Assembly: GCA_030053945.1 (NCBI GenBank) | Contig: JASGCW010000001.1 | Location: forward strand, 51,074 to 115,073 | Direction of reading: 5' to 3' | Origin: Limnohabitans sp. | Lineage (GTDB): Bacteria; Bacteroidota; Bacteroidia; Flavobacteriales; Flavobacteriaceae | DNA length: 64,000 bases | Shown here: one piece after another, positions 38,001 to 46,010 of the stretch | Position numbering within the stretch: position 1 is the stretch's first letter | How the letters are laid out: each line of letters starts with the position of its first letter | Program-made: the position numbers and the translations under genes | The notes under the pieces: generated by a model | The model's input: the letters and a program-made list of their open reading frames with translations, nothing else | Databases searched by the model: none | Told to the model about the DNA's origin: nothing

Positions 38001-38072
38001 AATAGACTACAAAACGTAAAAGACAAAAATGGCAATATACTTTCTGAAAACAGATACCATTTCAAAAACTAA
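35012..38072 (+). pseudogene. RHS/YD-repeat protein, B-component-like, frameshifted at an A10 tract
   Basis: Two overlapping frames (35012-35794 and 35709-38072) together encode a protein of about 1019 residues. The first part has a signal peptide (ending LFGQ, residue 21) and the start typical of Bacteroidetes RHS partner proteins (FDKYGNVPVKLYTGAIDLQIPI). The second part carries YD-type repeats to its end (TTTFNYDNFNRLQNVKDKNGNI) and has no RHS core. The frames meet in a run of ten A at 35775-35784; nine A would join them. This is either a true frameshift, a phase-variable tract, a slippage site or a sequencing error. It lies 4 bp from both neighbours, which suggests one operon with the RHS core protein. 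Confidence 0.85.
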
Positions 38073-38076
38073 ACTA

Positions 38077-41000
38077 ATGAAGAACTATTTCTTTTTATTC
38101 ATACTAATTTTGAGCAATTCTATTGTTTTGTCTCAAACCAAAAACGGAAATGTCATCCAAGCTATTGGGTGCTCATTTGGCTACATTTATGTGGATAATG
38201 ACCGCGATGGTTATGGAGGAGGAAATCCTATATGTGCTAATCTAGCGGTTCCTGGGGTAAATTATTCCACATTGGGCGGAGACTGTAACGATAATGACCC
38301 AAGTATTTTACGTTTTCAAATTTGGTATTTGGATGCAGATAGAGATGGTTTTGGCGGTACACCAACACCAACAAAATTATGTGTTCCTCCAAGTTCACTC
38401 TATATAGCAACAGGAGGTGACTGTGATGATGATGACGCAGCCATCAACCCTAATTCTAAATGGTTTCTTGATGCAGACGGAGACACTTTTGGAAATCCAA
38501 ATATTAGTTTAGTGCAATGTGCAAGACCAGCAGGATATGTTCTAAACAATACAGACTGTAATGACAGTGATGCAACTGTTAATCCTAGCACCATCTGGTA
38601 TCAAGATCTTGATGGAGACACTTACGGAAATCCAGCTGTTACAAAAATACAATGTACACAACCAGTAGGTTATGTTAGAAACAACAAAGATTGTAATGAC
38701 AACAACTATGCATTGAATATTCAATTATACACTTGGTATTCAGACGCTGATGGAGATGGTTTCGGAGACCCCAATAATACTGTTCAAGCTTGTGAAAAAC
38801 CCCTTAATTATGTAGGATGGGCTAAAGATATGTGGGACGAATGCCCTACCGTAAGTGGTCCAGTTAGAGGTTGTATCGTCCCTCCTACTAACACATCCTT
38901 TGGAGCCAACCAAAACTATATTTTAACTATAGTCCCAAAAATTGGAGTTAACGAATTATCTGAAGTAACAAACAGTAATGATGTTACAAATACAATTACC
39001 TATTTTGACGGTCTGGGTCGCCCTATTCAAAATATTGCTAATGCCCAAAGTAATTCTAGCAAAGACATCATTACACATATTGAATATGACGCATTAGGAA
39101 GACAAGCGAAAGAGTTCTTGCCTTATAAAAGTGAGCAAAATTCGATGAGTTTTATTGACAAAACAATCGCTGCTACTAGTACCATAAACTATTATCAAAC
39201 TAATTATGGTGACGACAAACCTTTTAGCGAAAAAGTTTTTGACAACTCACCGCTAAACCTTGTAGTCAAACAGGCTGCACCAGGTACTGCTTGGGCAATA
39301 GGTTCTGGTCACGAAATAAAATTTGATTATGATACAAACAAAACTGGCGAAGTAAAATTTATAGAAGCCAATGCTAGTTGGAATGCTACCCAAGAATTAT
39401 TTAATACCGCTATAAGTAGCACCACTAACTATCCAGCAGGAGAACTTACTAAAACAGTAACTAAAAGTGAAGATTGGAATCCTGCAACTCCTAAACGAGG
39501 AGTTACCGAAGAATTTAAAGACAAAGAAGGACGAGTGGTACTAAAAAGAACCTACAATGGCACTGATACACTAGACACCTACTACGTATATGATCAATAC
39601 AGTAATTTGACTTATGTAATTCCTCCACTAGCTGAAGGAAGAATAGACTTAGCTACTTTAGATGGTTTATGCTATCAATACAAATACGACCATCGCAACA
39701 GATTAGTTGAAAAAAAATTACCTGGAAAACAATGGGAGTTTATTGTATATGACAAACTAGATAGACCCGTTGCGACAGGCCCTGCATTTGCTCCTTTTAC
39801 GAATTTAGCGGGTACTACTGGTTGGATGATTACTAAATACGATGCCTTTAGCAGACCTGTTGTAACCGCTTGGCAACCTGCCACAGTGGGAAGTGCACAA
39901 CGCAAAGCACTGCAATCAGATTACAACACGGCAACACTACTCAACGAAGTTAAAACTACAACATCTACAAGTGTAAATGCAGTAGCCTTTAATTATACAT
40001 CGCAAGTGCTACCTACCACAGGATATCATGTACTAACGGTAAATTATTATGACGATTATAATTTTCCTAGTGCCAGCCCTATCCCTACAAGTGTAGAAGG
40101 ACAAAACGTGTATTATAATGCAACCAAAAAGCCAATAGGATTAGCTACTGGTTCTTGGGTGAGAGTACTAGAAACCACTGCGCTTACTAATGCCGAAAAA
40201 GGCATTACTTTTTATGACGAAAAAGCACGACCTATACAAGTCTTACTACAAAATCACCTTGGCGGCTTTACACAAACCGATACCAAATTAGATTTTTCAG
40301 GTAAAGCGCTATATACCATAAATAAACATAAAAAAGACACTGGTGGTACGTCTCCGCTCCTTGTTACAAAACAAGAATTTACCTACTCGGCACAAAATCG
40401 TTTAGTAAAAACCACACACGAATCTATAAGTCCAGCTGCGCCTAAACAAACTTTATCTATAGCCATTTATGACGAGTTAGGACAACTAATTACCAAACAA
40501 GTAGGAGGCACCGCAACCAGTTTACAAAAAGTAGATTACAAATACAACATTAGAGGTTGGCTCAAAGAAATAAATAATGTAGATACGCTTCTAGACGGCA
40601 CAAACCCTAAAGATTTATTTGCATTCAAGATCAACTATAACGACAATCCAACTACAGGATTATTACCACAAGAAATAGCCGTAACACCATTGTATAACGG
40701 AAACATATCCGAAACGATATGGCGTACGGCCAGTGGCGACAAAAAACAAAAATACGGTTACTTATACGATGACCTTAACCGTTTGACAGAGGGCCTATAT
40801 CAAGACCCCTCGGCAACTATGGTAACCAAATCGTTTGACGAAAAATTGACCTATGATAAAAATGGCAATATCAAAACGCTAAACAGAAACGATTATATGC
40901 CTGCTGGGTCCTATAACATTGAGATTGACAATTTACGTTATGATTACGACACCAACAATCCCAACCAATTAGTAAAGGTAACGGATAGTTCCTCGCACTC

Positions 41001-42405
41001 GGGAGGTTTTAAAGATGGTATAAATTTTGTTGAAGATTATTCTTACGATGCTAACGGGAATATGAAAACCGACTTGAACAAAGGCATTGCAGGTATAGAC
41101 TACAACCATTTGAATTTACCTTTCAAAATAAATTTTGGTGCAACAGGAACTATTGAGTATATTTACAATGCTGTAGGTAAAAAAATTGAAAAGAAAGTGA
41201 CACAAAATACACCCGCTCCCACCACCACTACTTTTACCACCTATCTTGATGGGGGCTATCAATATACAAACGGGAATTTAGACCTGTCCCCTACTGCCGA
41301 AGGCTATATAAAATACAATAGCGGTGCTATAGGCTATTATGCGTATAATTATACAGATCATTTAGGGAATATAAGAGTAAGTTATGCCGATCTGGATGGT
41401 AATGGTACCATAACACCATCTACAGAACTACTGGAAGAAAGTCACTACTATCCTTTTGGCTTAAAACATAAACCTACGGTAACTTCAATTAACTTACAAC
41501 CTTCTTACAAGTATAAATACAACGGAAAAGAATTACAAGATGAACTGGGGCTGAATATGTACGCAATGGATATGCGACAATATGATCCAGCCATTGGCCG
41601 TTGGATAGTGCAAGACCCTGTTGTACATCACGACGTATCACCATATGTCGCATTTAATAATAATCCTGTATACTTTGCTGACCCTGATGGTCGTGATCCA
41701 ATTACAAATACAGTGAGCAGAACGACAATTACTTCTCATATAGATGCTGATGGTAATACTCTTGTTTCTATGAGACAACATTCTACCACAACCGTTACTT
41801 ATGATGATGGGTCTAAAACTGTAACAAATACATTAACAACAACAACAAACGTGATAAATAATATTGAAGGAGATAAGAATAATATTCAATATTCTTCTTC
41901 AAGTAATGTTTCTTCTCAAACAACATCCTTTAATTCAAAAGGAGAAATAACTTCTAAAAGTAGTATTTCTAGAGAAACAAAACCTCTTAAATATGATAGT
42001 GATAACGGTGTTTTAAGAGCTTGGACTAATCATATTGCTAATTACAACAGAAATAATGGTACTCAACAAACTTGGAATGATATGGTTATTAAAGATGGTA
42101 ATAGTGCAACTAAATCAGCTTTGGGTGTTGGTCCTGCTTTACTTTTTGGAAGAGTAGGTGTTGCAGATTTTCCAGGAGGTCAAAAAGGAAAAGGTGCAGC
42201 TGGAGTTGGGATATATGAACTTTTAGATTGGAGTTCTAAAAAAATTGATTCTACGAATAAACAGTTAATTTTGTCTAATCAAGATAAAGTTGACGGTTCT
42301 CCTTTTAATCTACATAGAAATCCACCAAAAGTTAGCACCGAACAACAAGTAATTAAGACTACATCAACATTTTTTGATAGAATAAAAAATATGTTAGGCT
42401 TTTAA
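38077..42405 (+). CDS. RHS-core polymorphic toxin with calcium-binding-like N-terminal repeats
   Basis: From the ATG at 38077 the protein has 1442 residues. A signal peptide (ending IVLSQ, about 20) is followed by five cysteine-containing repeats of about 45 residues (WYxDxDGDxFGNP, then DCNDxDxxxNP) at about 30-270 that look like thrombospondin type 3 or MopE-like calcium-binding repeats. Next comes a DUF6443-like start (ITYFDGLGRPIQNI, about 308) and YD repeats. The RHS core lies at about 1148-1206 (YNGKELQDELGLNMY, RQYDPAIGRW, DPDGRDP). The last 235 residues are a variable tip that I do not recognise. A small membrane protein gene follows after 2 bp. It is the only full-length RHS core protein in the locus. 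Confidence 0.9.
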   Translation: MKNYFFLFILILSNSIVLSQTKNGNVIQAIGCSFGYIYVDNDRDGYGGGNPICANLAVPGVNYSTLGGDCNDNDPSILRFQIWYLDADRDGFGGTPTPTKLCVPPSSLYIATGGDCDDDDAAINPNSKWFLDADGDTFGNPNISLVQCARPAGYVLNNTDCNDSDATVNPSTIWYQDLDGDTYGNPAVTKIQCTQPVGYVRNNKDCNDNNYALNIQLYTWYSDADGDGFGDPNNTVQACEKPLNYVGWAKDMWDECPTVSGPVRGCIVPPTNTSFGANQNYILTIVPKIGVNELSEVTNSNDVTNTITYFDGLGRPIQNIANAQSNSSKDIITHIEYDALGRQAKEFLPYKSEQNSMSFIDKTIAATSTINYYQTNYGDDKPFSEKVFDNSPLNLVVKQAAPGTAWAIGSGHEIKFDYDTNKTGEVKFIEANASWNATQELFNTAISSTTNYPAGELTKTVTKSEDWNPATPKRGVTEEFKDKEGRVVLKRTYNGTDTLDTYYVYDQYSNLTYVIPPLAEGRIDLATLDGLCYQYKYDHRNRLVEKKLPGKQWEFIVYDKLDRPVATGPAFAPFTNLAGTTGWMITKYDAFSRPVVTAWQPATVGSAQRKALQSDYNTATLLNEVKTTTSTSVNAVAFNYTSQVLPTTGYHVLTVNYYDDYNFPSASPIPTSVEGQNVYYNATKKPIGLATGSWVRVLETTALTNAEKGITFYDEKARPIQVLLQNHLGGFTQTDTKLDFSGKALYTINKHKKDTGGTSPLLVTKQEFTYSAQNRLVKTTHESISPAAPKQTLSIAIYDELGQLITKQVGGTATSLQKVDYKYNIRGWLKEINNVDTLLDGTNPKDLFAFKINYNDNPTTGLLPQEIAVTPLYNGNISETIWRTASGDKKQKYGYLYDDLNRLTEGLYQDPSATMVTKSFDEKLTYDKNGNIKTLNRNDYMPAGSYNIEIDNLRYDYDTNNPNQLVKVTDSSSHSGGFKDGINFVEDYSYDANGNMKTDLNKGIAGIDYNHLNLPFKINFGATGTIEYIYNAVGKKIEKKVTQNTPAPTTTTFTTYLDGGYQYTNGNLDLSPTAEGYIKYNSGAIGYYAYNYTDHLGNIRVSYADLDGNGTITPSTELLEESHYYPFGLKHKPTVTSINLQPSYKYKYNGKELQDELGLNMYAMDMRQYDPAIGRWIVQDPVVHHDVSPYVAFNNNPVYFADPDGRDPITNTVSRTTITSHIDADGNTLVSMRQHSTTTVTYDDGSKTVTNTLTTTTNVINNIEGDKNNIQYSSSSNVSSQTTSFNSKGEITSKSSISRETKPLKYDSDNGVLRAWTNHIANYNRNNGTQQTWNDMVIKDGNSATKSALGVGPALLFGRVGVADFPGGQKGKGAAGVGIYELLDWSSKKIDSTNKQLILSNQDKVDGSPFNLHRNPPKVSTEQQVIKTTSTFFDRIKNMLGF

Positions 42406-42407
42406 GA

Positions 42408-42881
42408 ATGAAAAAAATAATAAATCTCTCGTTTTGGCTGTCTTTTTCAACAGTTTTACTATTATTAATTTACAATTCATATATTACCCAAACTGATTTC
42501 TATTATAGATATAAATATGGAATATTGTACAATAAGGTTAGAAATGAAAAATGTATACCTGAATTACCTAAAAGATTTATCGTGTTAAAAGATAAATGCT
42601 CAGAGCCTTTATTGACTTGGGTTAATCCCGAATTTAAATTAAGTAGTTCACATTTTACTCATATAAAAAAAATATTGACAATACGTAATTCTGAACTATT
42701 ATTAGAAGAAGATTTGTTTAAAATAAAGGGGAAAGACTTAAATAATTTTAAATTACTTATTGTAAAACACTATTTTAAAAATCAAAAAGTGGATAAGCAA
42801 CTTTATATTTATAAAAATTTTCTAAATGGGAAAATAATTAGATCTGACACTCTAAATATCAATCCTTTTCCCTGCCCATAA
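42408..42881 (+). CDS. putative immunity protein of the main RHS toxin (membrane anchored)
   Basis: A 157-residue protein with one N-terminal membrane helix or signal anchor (FWLSFSTVLLLLIYNSYI, about 9-26) and a soluble part rich in K, L and N. I do not recognise the family. It begins 2 bp after the RHS toxin stop and ends where the palindromic spacer begins. That is the position of an immunity gene in polymorphic toxin loci, hence the call. An anchored form facing the periplasm would fit a toxin acting there. Confidence 0.5.
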   Translation: MKKIINLSFWLSFSTVLLLLIYNSYITQTDFYYRYKYGILYNKVRNEKCIPELPKRFIVLKDKCSEPLLTWVNPEFKLSSSHFTHIKKILTIRNSELLLEEDLFKIKGKDLNNFKLLIVKHYFKNQKVDKQLYIYKNFLNGKIIRSDTLNINPFPCP

Positions 42882-42898
42882 AAAAATCCGAACGGTTC

Positions 42899-42984
42899 AG
42901 ATATGCGCAACAGTTCGCGCTCCCGAAGCTTCGGGATGTAAACTGTGCGCATACAGTAGATAAAACCCAGCATTTGCTGGGTTT
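42899..42984. repeat. palindromic spacer, copy 1
   Basis: A non-random spacer with nested inverted repeats: TATGCGCAACAGTT (42902-42915) faces AACTGTGCGCATA (42941-42953) with one unpaired A, around the perfect 16-bp palindrome TCCCGAAGCTTCGGGA (42921-42936). It is followed by a second hairpin, AAACCCAGCA with TGCTGGGTTT (42963-42984). A close relative precedes the second orphan tip at 45895-46010. The RHS reading frame is open right through it. Confidence 0.85.
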
Positions 42985-44182
42985 AATTAAACTAAATGCC
43001 ACAGGGCAAAAAACAGGAAAAAAAGTGACAGAAGCAGGCAATACTATCATAACCCATTATCTTACTGGAGGTTTTCAGTATAGTAGTGGCTTTTTACAAT
43101 TTTTCCCACATGCAGAGGGTTATGTAACTAATGTTTTAACAAGTACATATTGTCCAACTTGTAGGTTCAAACCCTTATATAGTTTAAACTATGTGTTTAA
43201 TTACACCGATCATTTAGGTAATGTGCGTCTAAGCTACGCCCAAGAAAATGGAGCTTTAAAAATTTTAGAAGAAAATAGCTATTATCCATTTGGACTAAAA
43301 CACACCAGAAATAATGTAAACAGTAAAATGTTTGTAGAAACAAATGGAACTACTAGTTTACAAACTATTGGTGAACTTACTCCATATACTACTTATTTTA
43401 AGAATAATTATAAATACAACGGTAAGGAATTACAAGACGAGCTGGGGCTGAATATGTATGATTATGGGGCAAGGAATTATGACCCTGCGTTAGGTAGATG
43501 GATGAATATGGATCCAATGGCAGAATTAAATAGAAGATGGACTCCTTATAATTATACACTGAATAACCCTGTTTATTTTATTGACCCGGATGGGATGTTA
43601 CAGGTTCCGAATAACAATAATGGATTTATTGACAAATTTGGTGAACCTGAAAAGCATAACTTTGATAAATTTTTCACAAGGACTTATGACGAAAATAACA
43701 ATAGATCAGATGACTCCATAAATATTTCTGATAAATTCGAACCAAATTATATTGGAGCTGAAGGATCAACTGATAAGAAGAAGAAGAAGAAAGAAAAAAA
43801 GGCACAAAATACAACACAAGAGGCGAGTATAGGACCTGGCGCTGCAATATTAGCAGGAGGTCTTACTGCAGCGGGAGTTACAGTTGAAGTACCACCAGCT
43901 GCTGGGTTCATTATTTTAGGGACTTTGATTGTTTATACTGGATATGAAATCTATGAAACTGCAAATGAGATTTTTACTTCAACAAACACCACTATTGGAC
44001 ATTATAATTCAATGGCTCAACGAGGTAATAATAACGGAAGATTACAAGATGATGAATTAGAAGCTATTTTAGCAAGAAAAGTAGCAGGAACAGCTTCAAG
44101 TACTGATTTACAAAAACTTAAAAGACATGAAAAAAATACAGGTCAAAGAAGTTCAAGACAAAGTAAGGATAAGAAAAGATAA
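42974..44182 (+). CDS. orphan RHS tip 1 with unknown toxin domain
   Basis: An RHS fragment without signal peptide or repeats. It begins inside the spacer hairpin (TTG at 42974, frame open further upstream) and matches the main toxin only over the last part of the core: FNYTDHLGNVRLSYAQ, SYYPFGLKH, YNGKELQDELGLNMYDYGARNYDPALGRW, FIDPDGM. From about residue 210 a different tip of about 190 residues follows: acidic, then a K-rich patch, a hydrophobic segment (GPGAAILAGGLTAAGVTVEV and on to FIILGTLIVYTGYEIY) and a basic end (DLQKLKRHEKNTGQRSSRQSKDKK). The toxin type is not recognised. It could be expressed only after recombination onto a full-length RHS protein. Confidence 0.8.
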   Translation: MLGLIKLNATGQKTGKKVTEAGNTIITHYLTGGFQYSSGFLQFFPHAEGYVTNVLTSTYCPTCRFKPLYSLNYVFNYTDHLGNVRLSYAQENGALKILEENSYYPFGLKHTRNNVNSKMFVETNGTTSLQTIGELTPYTTYFKNNYKYNGKELQDELGLNMYDYGARNYDPALGRWMNMDPMAELNRRWTPYNYTLNNPVYFIDPDGMLQVPNNNNGFIDKFGEPEKHNFDKFFTRTYDENNNRSDDSINISDKFEPNYIGAEGSTDKKKKKKEKKAQNTTQEASIGPGAAILAGGLTAAGVTVEVPPAAGFIILGTLIVYTGYEIYETANEIFTSTNTTIGHYNSMAQRGNNNGRLQDDELEAILARKVAGTASSTDLQKLKRHEKNTGQRSSRQSKDKKR

Positions 44183-44187
44183 TAAGT

Positions 44188-44814
44188 ATGAAAAATCTGT
44201 TTGACTTAAATAAAATGCCATTTAAAGAGGCCATTAAGCTGGTTAATGAGATTTGTAATAAAAACATTAAACTTTCATTATCAGAAATCAATTTTATTTT
44301 AAATATTAATAAAAAAGAGCTAATAAGTATTTTTTTTGATGAATATAAATTTTTCAATCAAAAGGATTTTATATTGATTGAGGATTTTATTAATAAAAAT
44401 TTGGACATTAAAAATAAGGATTTTCTTTCTGATTTAATTTACTTTGCAACTGATTTTGGTTTAGATGTAAATTATGAAAAAATAATAAGTCTTTTATTAA
44501 TCAATGAAGAAGAAACAGAATGTGTAGTACTAGCAAGTTTAGAGTATATTAATAATAATGTTAAATTTTTATATATTGAAGAATTAGTAAAAAATTTAGA
44601 ACATATACGCGAAAACATTTTATATCACCAAAACGAACAATTACTTGCTAGTTTAGTTTTATTTAGAATAACTAATAAAATCAAATATTTAGATTTCATA
44701 AAAGAATTAATTGAATATGACAAAAGTAATTTAGAGTTTTTAAAGAATAAACTTAAAGAAAAAATGTATAATACTGATTATTTTAATTTACCTGATTTTC
44801 TAAAGTCTGTATAG
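44188..44814 (+). CDS. putative immunity protein for orphan tip 1
   Basis: A 208-residue cytoplasmic protein, acidic and almost entirely helical (LSLSEINFILNINKKELISIFFDEY, FLSDLIYFATDFGLDVNYEKIISLLL), with possible HEAT-like helix pairs. No family is recognised with certainty. It starts 5 bp after tip 1, the place of a cognate immunity gene. The coding sequence is much more AT-rich than the RHS core before it, a usual sign of exchanged toxin/immunity cassettes. Confidence 0.6.
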   Translation: MKNLFDLNKMPFKEAIKLVNEICNKNIKLSLSEINFILNINKKELISIFFDEYKFFNQKDFILIEDFINKNLDIKNKDFLSDLIYFATDFGLDVNYEKIISLLLINEEETECVVLASLEYINNNVKFLYIEELVKNLEHIRENILYHQNEQLLASLVLFRITNKIKYLDFIKELIEYDKSNLEFLKNKLKEKMYNTDYFNLPDFLKSV

Positions 44815-44847
44815 TTTTAGCTCAGAAATTTTTTCTGTGCCCTTAAA

Positions 44848-45567
44848 GTGAATAAAAACAAAAAGCACCCCGATGGTAAAGATGTATATATATACTATGT
44901 AGGTCCTATAAGAAGGTGGCACAACGCTCCTTTTTACACTTTAAATGGTCATAATTCATTAGGAGCAAGACCTTCAGGGTATAGCAACACAACTTATGCA
45001 GCTTTAAGTGGACAAGCTACACGTATTAGTTCTTCCAGATTTTATGAAAATGAATATGGATATTCTACATATATAAATGAACGTCAAACTATAATGGATT
45101 ATGTCAGAAGTGGAGAAACTGTTATAAGAATGAGAGTTAGCTTACCTAAAGATGTTGAAGAAATAATATCTTCATATATAGCAACAGAAGCAGCTAACGG
45201 TAAAGATCAAGGAGGATTATACTGTACACAAAGAGCTAAAAATATTTTATTAGAGGCATTAAGGGATGCTGGCTATACTGATAATGAAGCAGAAAAATTA
45301 ATCGATAAGTTAATGTGGTACAATACTCCAGAATATCCAACTGCAGAAGAAATGATTGATGCAGGTTTTAAAGGAGCGGATTATTATTATATGGGAGGTG
45401 CTAATAAAGATAAATTTTCTCACCTTAATTTTAATTTTGGAAATGAAACAAAGAATGATGAAGAATCTAAAAACAAAAAAGAAGGATTAAATAATTTACT
45501 TTCTAATTTCCAAAATTTAAAATCAGGAACATATACTTGGGATGGCAAAAATTGGGTGAGAAAATGA
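44848..45567 (+). CDS. displaced toxin tip 2, no RHS core
   Basis: A 239-residue frame starting at a GTG that lies inside an 18-base junction sequence (AATAAAAACAAAAAGCAC) shared with 48043-48060 and near-copies at 51443 and 52287. No RHS core precedes it, so it is a bare tip. The body (YIYYVGPIRRWHNAPFYTL, a GLYCTQRAKNILLEAL block near 125-140 and HLNFNFG near 192) has a conserved-looking Cys and a later His that would fit a thiol hydrolase, but I cannot assign a family. The end is a low-complexity acidic stretch. A small membrane-protein gene overlaps its stop by 4 bp. Confidence 0.55.
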   Translation: MNKNKKHPDGKDVYIYYVGPIRRWHNAPFYTLNGHNSLGARPSGYSNTTYAALSGQATRISSSRFYENEYGYSTYINERQTIMDYVRSGETVIRMRVSLPKDVEEIISSYIATEAANGKDQGGLYCTQRAKNILLEALRDAGYTDNEAEKLIDKLMWYNTPEYPTAEEMIDAGFKGADYYYMGGANKDKFSHLNFNFGNETKNDEESKNKKEGLNNLLSNFQNLKSGTYTWDGKNWVRK

Positions 45568-45908
45568 AAAGAAAATCAATAATTATTTTAATAATTTTAT
45601 TTGTTTATTCAACATATAAACAAATAGCTGTAGAAAACTACATCTTAAAACAAAAAGAAAAATATCAAATTTTAGAGGATAAAGAGAGATTAAAACACCT
45701 TCCGTATGTACTTCATTTTCTCAAAATAAATTTTTTTCAAAAAAATGCCTTAGAAGTAAAAGATGCTTTTTTACCTTATAAAATGCAAAATGTAAATGCA
45801 TTTACATCGAATAAGGATTTTGATAGATATATAGTGTATTGTTATTATTCATATAAAGAGATTGAACAATATAACAAAAGAAACCCAAACGGTCTAGATA
45901 TGCGGTAA
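45564..45908 (+). CDS. putative small membrane immunity protein
   Basis: A 114-residue protein from the ATG at 45564, overlapping the preceding stop codon (ATGA). The N-terminus is a signal anchor (KSIIILIILFVYSTYKQIAV, about 4-23). The remainder is charged and helical. Its last residues (NGLDMR) are encoded by the beginning of the palindromic spacer, so the native end may have been replaced. It is probably the partner of toxin tip 2, by position only. Confidence 0.5.
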   Translation: MKRKSIIILIILFVYSTYKQIAVENYILKQKEKYQILEDKERLKHLPYVLHFLKINFFQKNALEVKDAFLPYKMQNVNAFTSNKDFDRYIVYCYYSYKEIEQYNKRNPNGLDMR

Positions 45909-46010
45909 CAGTTCGCCCCCGATCGCTTAGATATGCGGTAACAGTTCGCGCAGTTTTCTAAACTGTGCGCATACAGTAGATACCATAAAACCCAGCAATT
46001 GCTGGGTTTT
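45895..46010. repeat. palindromic spacer, copy 2, partly duplicated
   Basis: Homologous to 42899-42984. The segment TAGATATGCGGTAACAGTTC occurs twice here (45895-45914 and 45928-45947), followed by AACTGTGCGCATACAGTAGA (45961-45980). It ends with a perfect 24-bp palindrome, AAAACCCAGCAA and its mirror half (45987-46010). The RHS frame of orphan tip 2 emerges directly from the last hairpin, as in copy 1. Confidence 0.85.

Noticed and set aside
42859..43050. 63-codon minus-strand frame across the palindromic spacer
   Set aside because: It exists because the palindrome is open in several frames; the same kind of frame appears at spacer copy 2. Not a gene.
44188..44814. Assigning a named immunity family
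   Set aside because: The protein is helical and sits in the immunity position, but I cannot name a family from the sequence with honesty.
45895..46010. Spacer as an integron attC site
   Set aside because: The nested palindromes recall attC folding, but I see no clear RYYYAAC/GTTRRRY core sites in the right order and no integrase gene in the window.
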